Assembly (NCBI GenBank): GCA_017992575.1
Contig: JAGOOJ010000006.1
Location: 1-22,160, forward strand
Source: Candidatus Moraniibacteriota bacterium
Lineage (GTDB): Bacteria > Patescibacteriota > Minisyncoccia > Moranbacterales > UBA1568
DNA length: 22,160 nucleotides
Reading direction: 5' to 3'
Below are positions 14,705-21,426 of the stretch, piece by piece (positions within the stretch are counted from its first letter, which is position 1; every line of letters begins with the position of its first letter). The notes below the pieces were generated by a model that saw only the letters and a list, made by a program, of their open reading frames with translations, ran no database searches and was not told the DNA's origin. A program made the translations under genes and the position numbers.

Positions 14705-15790
14705 ATGAATGCTGTCGAAGGTTTTGTTGCCATGCTTGAATGGTTGATTCTGTATTCCATGCGGGTATCAACTCTCGTCCGCCAGCTGGAAAGGAAGGTG
14801 GAAAAGTTACCCAAGGCGTCGCCTTTGCGAGCACATTGTTTGCAGGAAATCGCCAAGAGAGAAAAGAATGGGCGATGGAACTTTGACCTGGACTATCGGG
14901 GGTCGGTCGAGGAAATGTTTTCGCGTTACGGTGAGGGCATTTTCGATCGTCTTGTCTATGACGACCCAGAGCAGGTGAATCCGGAGTTGGTGGCCTTGCA
15001 AATCAACCTCAGCCTCATGGCAGAATGGGCCTGGAATATCAGACGCTTCTTTGCGTTTGACTTCGCAAGCCAGTCTAGCTTGCGCAAGATTGACCTGACG
15101 GGGTTGAAGTGGAGTGACCTACACCTCCCATTTCCCGTCACCATCCTGGAGTTTCAGGCAGAGTTCTTTGTGGCTGGGGAGGAATTTGACTCGGTGGTTG
15201 TGTGGGACAATGAAGAAACTGATGAGCACAAGTATCGTTTGATGTTCTGTTTTTATTCTCGCAAGATGGCCAAGGGCTATCCAAATCGGGATGAGCGCAT
15301 CAAGTTGCTCAAACTGGTGCGCGAGTCGCCACCCGAGACAAGTCCACTGAAATCGTTCGGGGAGCGAATCGAGCAGACCGTATTCATTGTCCATCCATTC
15401 GTTCCTACGCTCGGCGCCTCTATTTTGGACTTCGATGATCGTGGCGTTCAGCTGTGTGCACGAGCCTTGGTGGCTCTGATGCGTCAAGGTGGACATGCGG
15501 GATTTGGGGTCTCGACCCCTGCCTGCGATTCCGGTCTCGCTGTTTTGCCGGAAAACTACTTTCGTGTCGAGGCCGAACGAGCTGAAGAGGTTAGTGATCA
15601 TCCGCCTACGGTGGAGGGTTATGGGAAAAACAATCATCCCAAGCGGGAACTGTGTCGTCACCCGAGGCGAAGCTACTACCGTGCACCTCCTGGTATGGCT
15701 CACCTGGGGATCAAGACCATAAAGGTTGAAGCCACAGTGGTGCGTCGCGACAAGCCTGAACAGATGCCCATCGTGCGTGTGAAGGTGTAG
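14705..15790 (+). CDS. unrecognised 361-residue protein
   Basis: Encodes 361 residues, with no membrane segment after residue 20 and no clear enzyme motif. Visible features: a hydrophobic N-terminus (GFVAMLEWLILYSM), a basic helix (RQLERKVEKLPKA), LPFPVTILEFQ in the middle, and a basic C-terminus (ELCRHPRRSYYRAPPGMAHL then beta-rich KTIKVEATVVRR). The LPFP...EF block and the H-P-R-R tail vaguely recall phage- or plasmid-type proteins, including AcrVA2-like ones, but this is a weak impression. CGGAGG lies just before the ATG. The gene stands alone with its own strong promoter, long leader and terminator, and is G/C-rich at third positions. Confidence 0.85.
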   Translation: MNAVEGFVAMLEWLILYSMRVSTLVRQLERKVEKLPKASPLRAHCLQEIAKREKNGRWNFDLDYRGSVEEMFSRYGEGIFDRLVYDDPEQVNPELVALQINLSLMAEWAWNIRRFFAFDFASQSSLRKIDLTGLKWSDLHLPFPVTILEFQAEFFVAGEEFDSVVVWDNEETDEHKYRLMFCFYSRKMAKGYPNRDERIKLLKLVRESPPETSPLKSFGERIEQTVFIVHPFVPTLGASILDFDDRGVQLCARALVALMRQGGHAGFGVSTPACDSGLAVLPENYFRVEAERAEEVSDHPPTVEGYGKNNHPKRELCRHPRRSYYRAPPGMAHLGIKTIKVEATVVRRDKPEQMPIVRVKV

Positions 15791-15813
15791 GTCTGGTAGA
15801 CAGAAGTTGCTCA

Positions 15814-15841
15814 AGCCGTTGGTATATCCGGCGGCTTTTTT
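15814..15841 (+). terminator. rho-independent terminator of the 361-residue gene
   Basis: AGCCGTTGG, loop TATAT, CCGGCGGCT, then T-run. The 9-bp stem has two T-G pairs. Confidence 0.8.
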
Positions 15842-15863
15842 CTATCCAAGAATTTTACGCGCT

Positions 15864-15873
15864 GGTGTATACT
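15864..15873 (+). promoter_or_regulatory. extended -10 promoter upstream of the DUF1801 gene
   Basis: GGTGTATACT, with TATACT at 15868-15873 and no -35. It lies exactly 27 bases before a micro-ORF ATG (15901) and 108 before the DUF1801 ATG. Confidence 0.55.
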
Positions 15874-15900
15874 GGAAGTATCCGGACACGTGCTGGTTTT

Positions 15901-15969
15901 ATGGCTGTAGATTTCATGAAGGGAGCCACTATTTTTTTGGAAATCAATAGACAGTTGAGAATTACGTAA
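15901..15969 (+). CDS. possible 22-residue leader peptide
   Basis: The frame encodes MAVDFMKGATIFLEINRQLR plus IT and stops 12 bases before the DUF1801 ATG. Its ATG sits 27 bases behind the extended -10, the same distance as two real genes in this window. No Shine-Dalgarno. It may be a regulatory upstream frame or simply untranslated leader. Confidence 0.3.
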   Translation: MAVDFMKGATIFLEINRQLRIT

Positions 15970-15981
15970 CCGATTACTCAT

Positions 15982-16347
15982 ATGCAAACATACAAAACAG
16001 TAGGGGAATATATGAAGGATGTGCCGGCGGGGGTGCGGACCGAGGCCAAGCGCCTGTGGGTGATGCTTTGTGAATTAGTACCGGAGGGCGAGCAGGCAAT
16101 ACGCTATGGTATGCCGACTATCCGAGTCTCTGGTAAGAACTTGCTTCACATGGCAGTCCAGAAAAATCACATCGGGTTTTATCCGACGCCATCGGGTGTC
16201 AAACAATTTGAAGCCGAGATTGCCAAACGCTATCACTATTCCAAGGGTGCCATCCAGTTTCCTCTCGGCACACCGCTCCCGCTCCCGCTCATCACCAAAA
16301 TCGTCCGCTTTCGTCTCAAAGAAGAACGCGCTAAAGTAAAGAAGTAA
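15982..16347 (+). CDS. DUF1801 (YdhG-like) protein
   Basis: Encodes 121 residues, the full length for the family. YKTVGEYMKDVPAGVRTEAK at the start, EQAIRYGMPTIRV in the middle, HIGFYPTPSGVKQF, then KGAIQFPLGTPLPLPLITKI and a basic tail are the DUF1801 signature. These are small cytoplasmic proteins with a YdhG/frataxin-like fold; iron binding has been proposed for some, but the role is unsettled. No Shine-Dalgarno. It probably shares a transcript with the Nudix gene 31 bases downstream. Confidence 0.87.
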   Translation: MQTYKTVGEYMKDVPAGVRTEAKRLWVMLCELVPEGEQAIRYGMPTIRVSGKNLLHMAVQKNHIGFYPTPSGVKQFEAEIAKRYHYSKGAIQFPLGTPLPLPLITKIVRFRLKEERAKVKK

Positions 16348-16378
16348 GAGCAATTTCTAAACAATCACAGGCAACGCT

Positions 16379-16861
16379 ATGCCACATATTCATACCAATC
16401 CGGGGGAGATTGATCGGACATCGACAGTATATATCGTGCATGTGCCGAGTAAACGGGTACTACTTCGTATGCATGATAAATACCAAATTCTTCTGCCACC
16501 AGGCGGGCATATCGAAAATTATCAGACGGCACCTGAAGCTGCGATAGCTGAGGCCAAAGAAGAAGTCGGTCTCGACGTGATTCTTTGGAGGGGCAATCAA
16601 CTATTTGAATATGAAAATAAAAGTTATCTTGAGCTCGTACCTCCAGTAGCACTTAACGTTCATTTTATTTCGGCAGAACATCGTCATGAGGATCATGTGT
16701 ATTTCGCGACGACAGAGACGATGGACATCGTTGAGCCGGACGGACGGGAGAAAAGTGGTGGTTGCTCTTGGCTGAACCGGGAAGAAATACTCGATCATCC
16801 CGAATTGGAAGAGCGCATCAAATGCTACTCTCTCAAAGCCCTTGAAACCCTCGCCCCGTAA
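16379..16861 (+). CDS. Nudix hydrolase with a variant Nudix box
   Basis: Encodes 160 residues. The box region reads GHIENYQTAPEAAIAEAKEE then VGL. Against GX5EX7REUXEEXGU the metal-binding E-x-x-E-E is kept, but the first Glu is Gln and the Arg is Ala. Enzymes of this superfamily hydrolyse nucleoside diphosphates linked to another group; the substrate here is unknown. An upstream strand (STVYIVHVPSKRVLLRMHD) and a hydrophobic LLPPGGHI lead fit the fold. It lies 31 bases after the DUF1801 gene and lacks a Shine-Dalgarno. Confidence 0.87.
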   Translation: MPHIHTNPGEIDRTSTVYIVHVPSKRVLLRMHDKYQILLPPGGHIENYQTAPEAAIAEAKEEVGLDVILWRGNQLFEYENKSYLELVPPVALNVHFISAEHRHEDHVYFATTETMDIVEPDGREKSGGCSWLNREEILDHPELEERIKCYSLKALETLAP

Positions 16862-16875
16862 CTCATAACCGCGCT

Positions 16876-16959
16876 ATGTCTATACTGCTCATCATTCTCT
16901 TTGTGATTGGAATTCTTGGTCTTGGTGTGTATTTTATTGTGCGGGAGGACCACCCTTAG
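16876..16959 (+). CDS. 27-residue single-helix membrane peptide
   Basis: ATG to TAG encodes MSILLIILFVIGILGLGVYF followed by IVREDHP: one membrane helix and a short charged tail, typical of bacterial small membrane proteins. It starts 14 bases after the Nudix stop, so it may be the last gene of that transcript. GCTTTTTTA follows the stop, with no strong hairpin. No Shine-Dalgarno is visible. Confidence 0.45.
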   Translation: MSILLIILFVIGILGLGVYFIVREDHP

Positions 16960-16975
16960 GCTTTTTTATACTCAC

Positions 16976-17003
16976 TTTACAAAAATCATGAGAAGAGGAT
17001 AAT
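16976..17003 (+). promoter_or_regulatory. promoter of the 100-residue unknown gene
   Basis: TTTACA (16976-16981), 16-base spacer, GATAAT (16998-17003). The leader is about 75 bases and contains a small hairpin, CCTGG-CAGAT-CCAGG (17048-17062). Confidence 0.55.
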
Positions 17004-17083
17004 AGAGTGTTCTTTCCTGTAATAAGAATTTCTCGTTTTTTCTCTGTCCTGGCAGATCCAGGGGTTTGCATTGGAGAGTCATC

Positions 17084-17386
17084 ATGGGAATGAGTAATCA
17101 GACACCTATCGATACCGGCATCTACGTCGGACGGTTTGTCTGGCTAGACGTCTTGCCGGCATATCCACACGCCGATGTTGAGGTACATCGCATCGTCGGT
17201 GTGAGCGTGCGCGAGGATCCGGCTGGCGTCGACAACGAAGTTTTCCTCTTGGTTCATGGTCATGGCCATGACTCGGAGATCGAGAACTGGTTCGGCGCTG
17301 GTGAGCCGATGGTACACACGGGGACGGAAGCTCCGGCTGGACGATTGCTCTGCCGGACCTGCTTCCCCGAAGCCTATCGGGAGTGA
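17084..17386 (+). CDS. unrecognised 100-residue protein
   Basis: Encodes 100 residues from ATG 17084; GGAGAG lies eight bases ahead, and an upstream in-frame TTG is less likely. ATG 17090 is possible. Features: an N-terminal beta-like stretch (GIYVGRFVWLDVLP), VEVHRIVGVSV, FLLVHGHGHDSE with several His, and a C-terminal CRTC pair (LLCRTCFPEAYRE). The Cys and His residues could bind metal, which is inference. Third positions are G/C-rich. It is monocistronic with its own promoter and terminator. Confidence 0.75.
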   Translation: MGMSNQTPIDTGIYVGRFVWLDVLPAYPHADVEVHRIVGVSVREDPAGVDNEVFLLVHGHGHDSEIENWFGAGEPMVHTGTEAPAGRLLCRTCFPEAYRE

Positions 17387-17422
17387 TGTCGAGCAAGGTA
17401 AATGCACAGTGACCAGAGCCAC

Positions 17423-17453
17423 AGCGCACGACCTACGGGTACGGCGCTTTTTT
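17423..17453 (+). terminator. terminator of the 100-residue gene
   Basis: AGCGC ... GCGCT with an inner partial pairing of CG/CG and ACC/GGG, followed by six T. Confidence 0.6.
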
Positions 17454-17458
17454 CTTTG

Positions 17459-17468
17459 GGTGTATACT
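17459..17468 (+). promoter_or_regulatory. extended -10 promoter of the TspO-like gene
   Basis: GGTGTATACT, with TATACT at 17463-17468, lies 35 bases before the ATG at 17504. No -35. It begins a few bases after the T-run of the preceding terminator. Confidence 0.55.
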
Positions 17469-17503
17469 AGAGGGAGAAATGAGTAAATAATTATTTCAAT
17501 AGT

Positions 17504-17899
17504 ATGAACAATTTCGTTGAGTATGCAGAACTGATTAAGCCGACGTGGTCGCCACCAGCCTGGGTGTTTGGTCCGGTGTGGTCAGTACTCTATGTGATTA
17601 TCGCTCTCACGTTTGGTCGTGTTTTTTTCATGGCCTGGCAGGGGCAGGTGTCGCTTTGGGTAGCATTGCCATTTATCCTCAACCTCGTTGGAAATTTTTC
17701 GTTCACGTGGATTCAGTTCGGACTGAAGAACAACTACCTGGCATCAGCCGATATCCTCTTTGTGCTCGGGACACTCATCTGGGCGATGGTGATGATTTTT
17801 CCACACTCTCGTATGCTCGCCTATGCTCAGATTCCGTATCTCCTCTGGGTGTCGTTTGCGACTGTCCTTCAATTGACCGTTACCTATCTCAATAGATAA
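17504..17899 (+). CDS. TspO/MBR-family membrane protein, short form
   Basis: Encodes 131 residues. LIKPTWSPPAWVFGPVWSVL is the TspO hallmark between helices 1 and 2, followed by FILNLVGNFSFTW and IPYLLWVSFATVLQLTV at the end. Full-length family members have five helices and about 155-160 residues; here only about nine residues precede the hallmark, so the first helix is missing. TspO proteins bind porphyrins and other small hydrophobic ligands in membranes. A short form may still fold, but loss of helix 1 would open one side of the ligand pocket (inference). No Shine-Dalgarno. Confidence 0.85.
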   Translation: MNNFVEYAELIKPTWSPPAWVFGPVWSVLYVIIALTFGRVFFMAWQGQVSLWVALPFILNLVGNFSFTWIQFGLKNNYLASADILFVLGTLIWAMVMIFPHSRMLAYAQIPYLLWVSFATVLQLTVTYLNR

Positions 17900-17930
17900 G
17901 AAAAAGCCCGGCACTCGGTGAGTGTCGGGT
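17899..17930. terminator. two-way terminator between the TspO-like gene and the minus-strand paralogue
   Basis: AAAAAG then CCCGGCACTC-GGT-GAGTGTCGGG, then TTATT: a 10-bp stem with one G-T pair on the plus strand. The A-run upstream gives a T-run for the minus-strand transcript. A second hairpin, CCGC-CTCT-GCGG on the minus strand, lies between it and the paralogue stop. Confidence 0.7.
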
Positions 17931-17973
17931 TATTGGTGTCGGCCGCAGAGGCGGAAGTACGGACAGGACGATG

Positions 17974-18609
17974 CTAGATGTTCCTGCGCATGCCGAGCTT
18001 GTTGTACAAATCCCAGACACGGTCTTGCCATGTGAGGCTAGGCCAGGTTTCGCGATCCCGGTGTGGGAAGGGGCGGATTGTTCCATCGCCCACGGCGTGT
18101 CGGAATGCCACGATGGCTTGACGGATGAGTGGCACGGGCGAATCCGCGTTCAGGTGCCTGTATTGGCTAAAGCCGTGTTTGATGAGCTTGTGCAGGGACC
18201 GGCCGGCGTTCTTTGGCAACTCATAGCCTGGCTTGAGGACGAGATTCACTTCGAGGTCAGTTTCGAGGACGAGCAGTTGCAGCGTCGCGTGGCTCGTCTC
18301 AGCGAGGCGGGAGTTTTCAACCGTCTCGGTGCCGAAGTAGGACACGAGCATGGCCTGGAGGTCGGCGTCGAAGATGAACGACGTACTCTGCTTCAGCACG
18401 GCGCAGTACAGGAGGAAGAGTGCCATCTTGTACTTGCCCGGCTCGACGGGAAACTTGTGCTTCTTTCCGTTCTTGGTCACCATGACGATCTTGACCACCA
18501 ACTCACTGACCTTGGCTTCGGTGTTGATGAGGAAGAAGTCGCAGAGGGTGGCAGAGCTGTGTTCGAGTTGGCCGTTGAACTTCGGAACGACGGGGAGGGT
18601 GCTATCCAT
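17974..18609 (-). CDS. unrecognised protein, paralogue A
   Basis: Encodes 211 residues from the ATG at 18609, which has GAGG at a suitable distance; an in-frame TTG at 18663 is less likely. The order of features is ELVVKIVMVTKNGKKHKF, KMALFLLYCAVL, LVLKPGYELPKNAGRSLHKL, SPVPLIRQAIVAFRHAV, and a Trp-containing C-terminus. The same order occurs in the partial gene at the right end of the window (for example LVLQPNYG, TGRNVTEVI, SPEPFLRRALIMLHSAL), so the two are paralogues. There is no membrane helix of clear strength and no known catalytic motif. The sheet-helix alternation suggests a soluble cytoplasmic protein. It is monocistronic with its own terminator. Confidence 0.8.
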   Translation of the reverse strand: MDSTLPVVPKFNGQLEHSSATLCDFFLINTEAKVSELVVKIVMVTKNGKKHKFPVEPGKYKMALFLLYCAVLKQSTSFIFDADLQAMLVSYFGTETVENSRLAETSHATLQLLVLETDLEVNLVLKPGYELPKNAGRSLHKLIKHGFSQYRHLNADSPVPLIRQAIVAFRHAVGDGTIRPFPHRDRETWPSLTWQDRVWDLYNKLGMRRNI

Positions 18610-18732
18610 GAGGAACCTCGTGGTGCTGGTTGTGGGGGAACAGAGGACTGTTGCGGGGTGCAACAGATGGTTCTACTGTGGCGTGATTTTCTGAGAAAGT
18701 CAAGACAGAAGGGCTTGCTATTTTCGATTTGC

Positions 18733-18738
18733 TATACT
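18733..18738 (+). promoter_or_regulatory. -10 element of the exonuclease gene
   Basis: TATACT, 25 bases before ATG 18764, without the TG extension. The 154-base divergent gap to paralogue A also holds TTGACT on the minus strand (18704-18699) as a possible -35, but no good matching -10. Confidence 0.45.
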
Positions 18739-18763
18739 GGATGAGTGATCTTTGAATGCAATC

Positions 18764-19504
18764 ATGATGAAACGAAACAATTTGATATTTCTCGATACTG
18801 AGACGACAGGAATAGGTCCGACAGATCGGCTGTGCCAGGTAGCCTATACCTATGAAGGGCGCGAAGTGGAGGGACTCTTCAAGCCACCGGTACCGATCAC
18901 TATCGATGCTATGGCGGTGACCCATATCACCAACAAAATGGTGGCGGACTGTCAGGCGTTTGCTGGGTCCGAGATGAAGCAGGAGTTGGAGCGAATATTC
19001 CAGTCCGGGGCTGTACTCGTGGCCCACAATGCACGGTTCGATGCCGAGATGCTGGGACATGAAGGCATAGTGGTCCAAGACATGATTGATACATTCAAGC
19101 TCTCACACTTTCTCGATCTGGAAGGTGTAGTGCCAAAACACAACCTCCAGTACCTGCGCTACTATCATGACCTCGAGGTTGAGGGAGTGGTAGCGCACGA
19201 TGCCTTGGGGGATGTCCGGGTACTCCAGAAACTCTTCGATTTTTATTATACTCAGATGCTTGTCACTTACGAGAGTGAAGAAGCAGTGCTTCGGGAAATG
19301 CTCGTCGTTTCGGCCCGACCTATCCTCATCAAGAAATTTAACTTTGGCAAATATAATGGTGTCGAAGTGAAGCAGGTCGCCAGCGAGGATACAGACTACC
19401 TGTCGTGGCTCTTCAATCAAAAAGTGATGACCCGAGAACAAGGCGGAGAGGATGACGAAAACTGGATCTATACCCTCGACTATTACCTCAATCCTAAAAA
19501 GTAG
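18764..19504 (+). CDS. DnaQ-like DEDDh 3'-5' exonuclease with ExoX-type C-terminus
   Basis: Encodes 246 residues from ATG 18764 (ATG 18767 is equally possible; a TTG at 18752 is not needed). FLDTETTG supplies Asp and Glu, VAHNARFD the second Asp, and AHDALGDV the His and final Asp of the DEDDh site. These enzymes remove nucleotides from 3' ends of DNA or RNA. The C-terminal block KKFNFGKYNGVEVKQVAS followed by YLSWLFNQ matches the small domain found at the end of exodeoxyribonuclease X-type proteins. It could act in repair or as a free proofreading exonuclease. The next gene is 10 bases downstream. Confidence 0.9.
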   Translation: MMKRNNLIFLDTETTGIGPTDRLCQVAYTYEGREVEGLFKPPVPITIDAMAVTHITNKMVADCQAFAGSEMKQELERIFQSGAVLVAHNARFDAEMLGHEGIVVQDMIDTFKLSHFLDLEGVVPKHNLQYLRYYHDLEVEGVVAHDALGDVRVLQKLFDFYYTQMLVTYESEEAVLREMLVVSARPILIKKFNFGKYNGVEVKQVASEDTDYLSWLFNQKVMTREQGGEDDENWIYTLDYYLNPKK

Positions 19505-19514
19505 TTTTACGTTT

Positions 19515-19787
19515 ATGGAAAAAGTTTTTACGCAGTGTCAATCATGTGGGATGCCACTCAAACATGATGTGCAGGGAGGTGGCTCGGAAAAAGACGGAAC
19601 ACGGAGTACCATGTACTGCAGTTCGTGTTATCAAGATGGAGTCTTTACGCAACCGGAGATATCCGTAGAAGAGATGCAACGATTGGTAGATGATGTTTTG
19701 AAAAACGAGATGAAATGGTGGAGGCCTCTTCGGTGGTTCGCGGTACGGCAGATACCGACACTGCTCCGGTGGAAGAGAGAAGCCTAG
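19515..19787 (+). CDS. small zinc-ribbon protein
   Basis: Encodes 90 residues from ATG 19515. CQSCGMPL and, 22 residues later, MYCSSCYQDGVFTQPEIS form the four-Cys zinc ribbon of the zf-ribbon_2 family, with the typical EEMQRLV tail. The basic C-terminus (WWRPLRWFAVRQIPTLLRWK) could touch membrane or nucleic acid. It sits between the exonuclease and the YjdF-like gene with gaps of 10 and 31 bases, so a three-gene operon is likely. Function is unknown across the family. Confidence 0.85.
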   Translation: MEKVFTQCQSCGMPLKHDVQGGGSEKDGTRSTMYCSSCYQDGVFTQPEISVEEMQRLVDDVLKNEMKWWRPLRWFAVRQIPTLLRWKREA

Positions 19788-19818
19788 TTAGTTTTTTAGT
19801 CTGTAGAGAACAAGAGAT

Positions 19819-20433
19819 ATGGAGCATTCATCGAAATTTTTGCGGGGATTATTGGTGGTGTATGGAGTACTCTTTACTATCTTGGCGTTTCATCCAGTGA
19901 GTCGAACGACGTGGTTCGATGAGAATCTGACGGTGTGGATTATTCTGGCAGTCATCCTCGGATTGTATTGGCGAGGAATCCGTTTTTCCAAACTGGCCTA
20001 TGGGCTCATGTTTGTGCTCGTCTATCTCCATACTATTGGTGGACACTGGACTTTCGCACTGGTACCGTTTGATTGGGTGACGGACTTTTTTGGATTTTCT
20101 CGCAATCACTTCGATCGGGTGGCTCACTTCACTGTTGGGTTCTACGCCTTCGCTGTCGCTGAGTGGTTGTGGAGCAAAAAATTGGTAGCCAATAAATTTC
20201 TCCTGTTTACGTATCCGGTTTTTGTCATTGCTACTCTCGCCATGAGCTATGAATTGGTCGAGTGGATCTACGCGGCCAAATCTAATGCTACCGATGCTCT
20301 CGCTTATCTCGGTAGTCAGGGTGATATCTGGGACGCCCAAAAGGATATGCTGGCCGATACTCTCGGGGCGATCGTTGCGACAGCATTCTTTTTTCTGCTA
20401 CGTAAGCCCAAGATGGACCAGACAAAAGTCTAG
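19819..20433 (+). CDS. yjdF: YjdF/DUF2238-family inner membrane protein
   Basis: Encodes 204 residues with about five membrane helices. Family landmarks are LHTIGGHWTFALVPFDW, SRNHFDRVAHFTVGFYAF, a conserved Glu in SYELVEWIY, and YLGSQGDIWDAQKDMLADTL near the end. This is the DUF2238 (YjdF) family; the charged residues inside helices suggest transport or an enzyme in the membrane, but the role is unknown. Length is normal. Confidence 0.87.
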   Translation: MEHSSKFLRGLLVVYGVLFTILAFHPVSRTTWFDENLTVWIILAVILGLYWRGIRFSKLAYGLMFVLVYLHTIGGHWTFALVPFDWVTDFFGFSRNHFDRVAHFTVGFYAFAVAEWLWSKKLVANKFLLFTYPVFVIATLAMSYELVEWIYAAKSNATDALAYLGSQGDIWDAQKDMLADTLGAIVATAFFFLLRKPKMDQTKV

Positions 20434-20467
20434 GTGTTACTGGGTAGGTTTTTGTGGATAACCTCTC

Positions 20468-20496
20468 TTGACGGGAGAGGTGGATTCCTGTACACT
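20468..20496 (+). promoter_or_regulatory. promoter of the 102-residue GC-rich gene, with inverted repeat
   Basis: TTGACG (20468-20473), 17-base spacer, TACACT (20491-20496) with upstream TG. The -35 lies in the loop of CCTCTC-TTGACGG-GAGAGG (20462-20480), a possible operator. The leader is about 85 bases and folds as GCTT-TA-CAAGA ... TCTTG-AAGC. Confidence 0.6.
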
Positions 20497-20587
20497 CTTC
20501 CTTTGTCGGCCTACACGGTCGATCTTTGCTTTACAAGACTCGCTCTGAGCTCTTGAAGCATCAACCGGTACTTTCGGAGATTCTCCC

Positions 20588-20896
20588 ATGCAGAAGCAAC
20601 AAACTCGTACCCGTGGTCGCAAGCCCACCCCCGTCCAGACCTTCCCGGTCAACATCGATGGCCATCAGATCGCCATGACGCGCGAGCAGGTCATTGCCAA
20701 TGGCCAGGGCTGGAAGCGTTGCCACGGCGAGCACGACGGCACCAAGGTGAATTCGCTGTCGATCAAGCGCATCGGCGACAAGGTCTTCATCAAGGATGGC
20801 GGCAAGATGTCGGGCTTCGATGTCGCCGAACTGGCCGTGGCCTTGCCGGAAATCCAGGGCCTGATTGGCGCCAAGGGCACGGCCATCAGCCAGTAG
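20588..20896 (+). CDS. unrecognised 102-residue GC-rich protein
   Basis: Encodes 102 residues. It has a basic Arg/Lys-rich N-terminus (MQKQQTRTRGRKPTPVQ), FPVNIDGHQIAMTREQVIA, GWKRCHGEHDG, then IKRIGDKVFIKDGGKMSGFD. The C-terminal half has a beta-hairpin then helix look. No family recognised. Third codon positions are almost all G or C, more extreme than any other gene here. CGGAG lies ten bases before the ATG. It has its own promoter, long leader, structured 3' region and terminator. Confidence 0.75.
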   Translation: MQKQQTRTRGRKPTPVQTFPVNIDGHQIAMTREQVIANGQGWKRCHGEHDGTKVNSLSIKRIGDKVFIKDGGKMSGFDVAELAVALPEIQGLIGAKGTAISQ

Positions 20897-20907
20897 CGAC
20901 CGGCCTC

Positions 20908-20958
20908 GGTGCCGAACAAGCTACGAGCAACGCTCGGCACCACCCGCCTCGCAAGAGG
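20908..20958 (+). other. structured 3' untranslated region
   Basis: Two hairpins precede the terminator: GGTGCCGA ... TCGGCACC (8 bp, 20908-20941) and CCTC-GCAA-GAGG (20947-20958), whose loop is of GNRA type. Confidence 0.5.
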
Positions 20959-20967
20959 TTCACACCA

Positions 20968-20999
20968 CCCAGGTTCGCACTGCGCGCCTGGGCTTTTTT
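20968..20999 (+). terminator. rho-independent terminator of the 102-residue gene
   Basis: CCCAGG ... CCTGGG with an inner CGC-ACT-GCG, followed by C and seven T. Confidence 0.85.
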
Positions 21000-21029
21000 A
21001 TACATTCAAACGAGAGAGTATTTTTAACG

Positions 21030-21039
21030 GGTGTATACT
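21030..21039 (+). promoter_or_regulatory. extended -10 promoter of the TfoX-like gene
   Basis: GGTGTATACT, with TATACT at 21034-21039, lies 37 bases before the ATG at 21077. No -35. A three-codon frame (ATG ATT GTT TGA) at 21062 lies between. Confidence 0.55.
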
Positions 21040-21076
21040 GAAGAGAAAGAAGCAACACTCTATGATTGTTTGATAT

Positions 21077-21406
21077 ATGGCGACGAAACAATCGACTATC
21101 GAGTATATCGAGGATCAGCTGACCGGTGTACTAGCAATCCATTCGCGAAAAATGTTCGGCGAATATGCGCTCTACTGTGGGGACAAGGTGGTGGCGCTCG
21201 TGTGTGATGGTCAGCTGTTTGTGAAAATAACCGAACCGGGAAAAGTATTCGTCGGGGAACACTATCAAGAAGGCACTCCTTATCCGGGAGCGAAACCATG
21301 GATGTATATTGACGAAGACCTGATTGATAATCAGGAGTGGCTCAGAGAGCTCATTCGTATAACGGAAGAGGTATTGCCGGTGCCGAAACCAAAAAAGAAG
21401 AAATAA
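21077..21406 (+). CDS. TfoX/Sxy N-terminal domain protein
   Basis: Encodes 109 residues, the length of a free-standing TfoX N-terminal domain. RKMFGEYALYCGDKVVALVC followed by GQLFVKI, then YPGAKPWMYIDEDLIDNQEW are the family landmarks. In gammaproteobacteria TfoX/Sxy promotes competence genes; stand-alone N-domain proteins elsewhere are of unknown function, so a competence role here is only a possibility. The C-terminus is a proline/lysine tail (PVPKPKKKK). Confidence 0.87.
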   Translation: MATKQSTIEYIEDQLTGVLAIHSRKMFGEYALYCGDKVVALVCDGQLFVKITEPGKVFVGEHYQEGTPYPGAKPWMYIDEDLIDNQEWLRELIRITEEVLPVPKPKKKK

Positions 21407-21426
21407 AAAATGTAATTTTTCGAGGT

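Noticed and set aside
15119..15814. 231-residue minus-strand frame opposite the 361-residue gene
   Set aside because: The plus frame has promoter, Shine-Dalgarno and terminator; the minus frame has none.
16957..16970. T-run after the 27-residue peptide as an intrinsic terminator
   Set aside because: The bases before the T-run do not form a stable stem.
17971..18744. 257-residue plus-strand frame opposite paralogue A
   Set aside because: It mirrors the G/C-rich minus-strand gene, has no ribosome site, runs through the terminator-side signals, and shows no family likeness, while the minus frame has a paralogue in the window.
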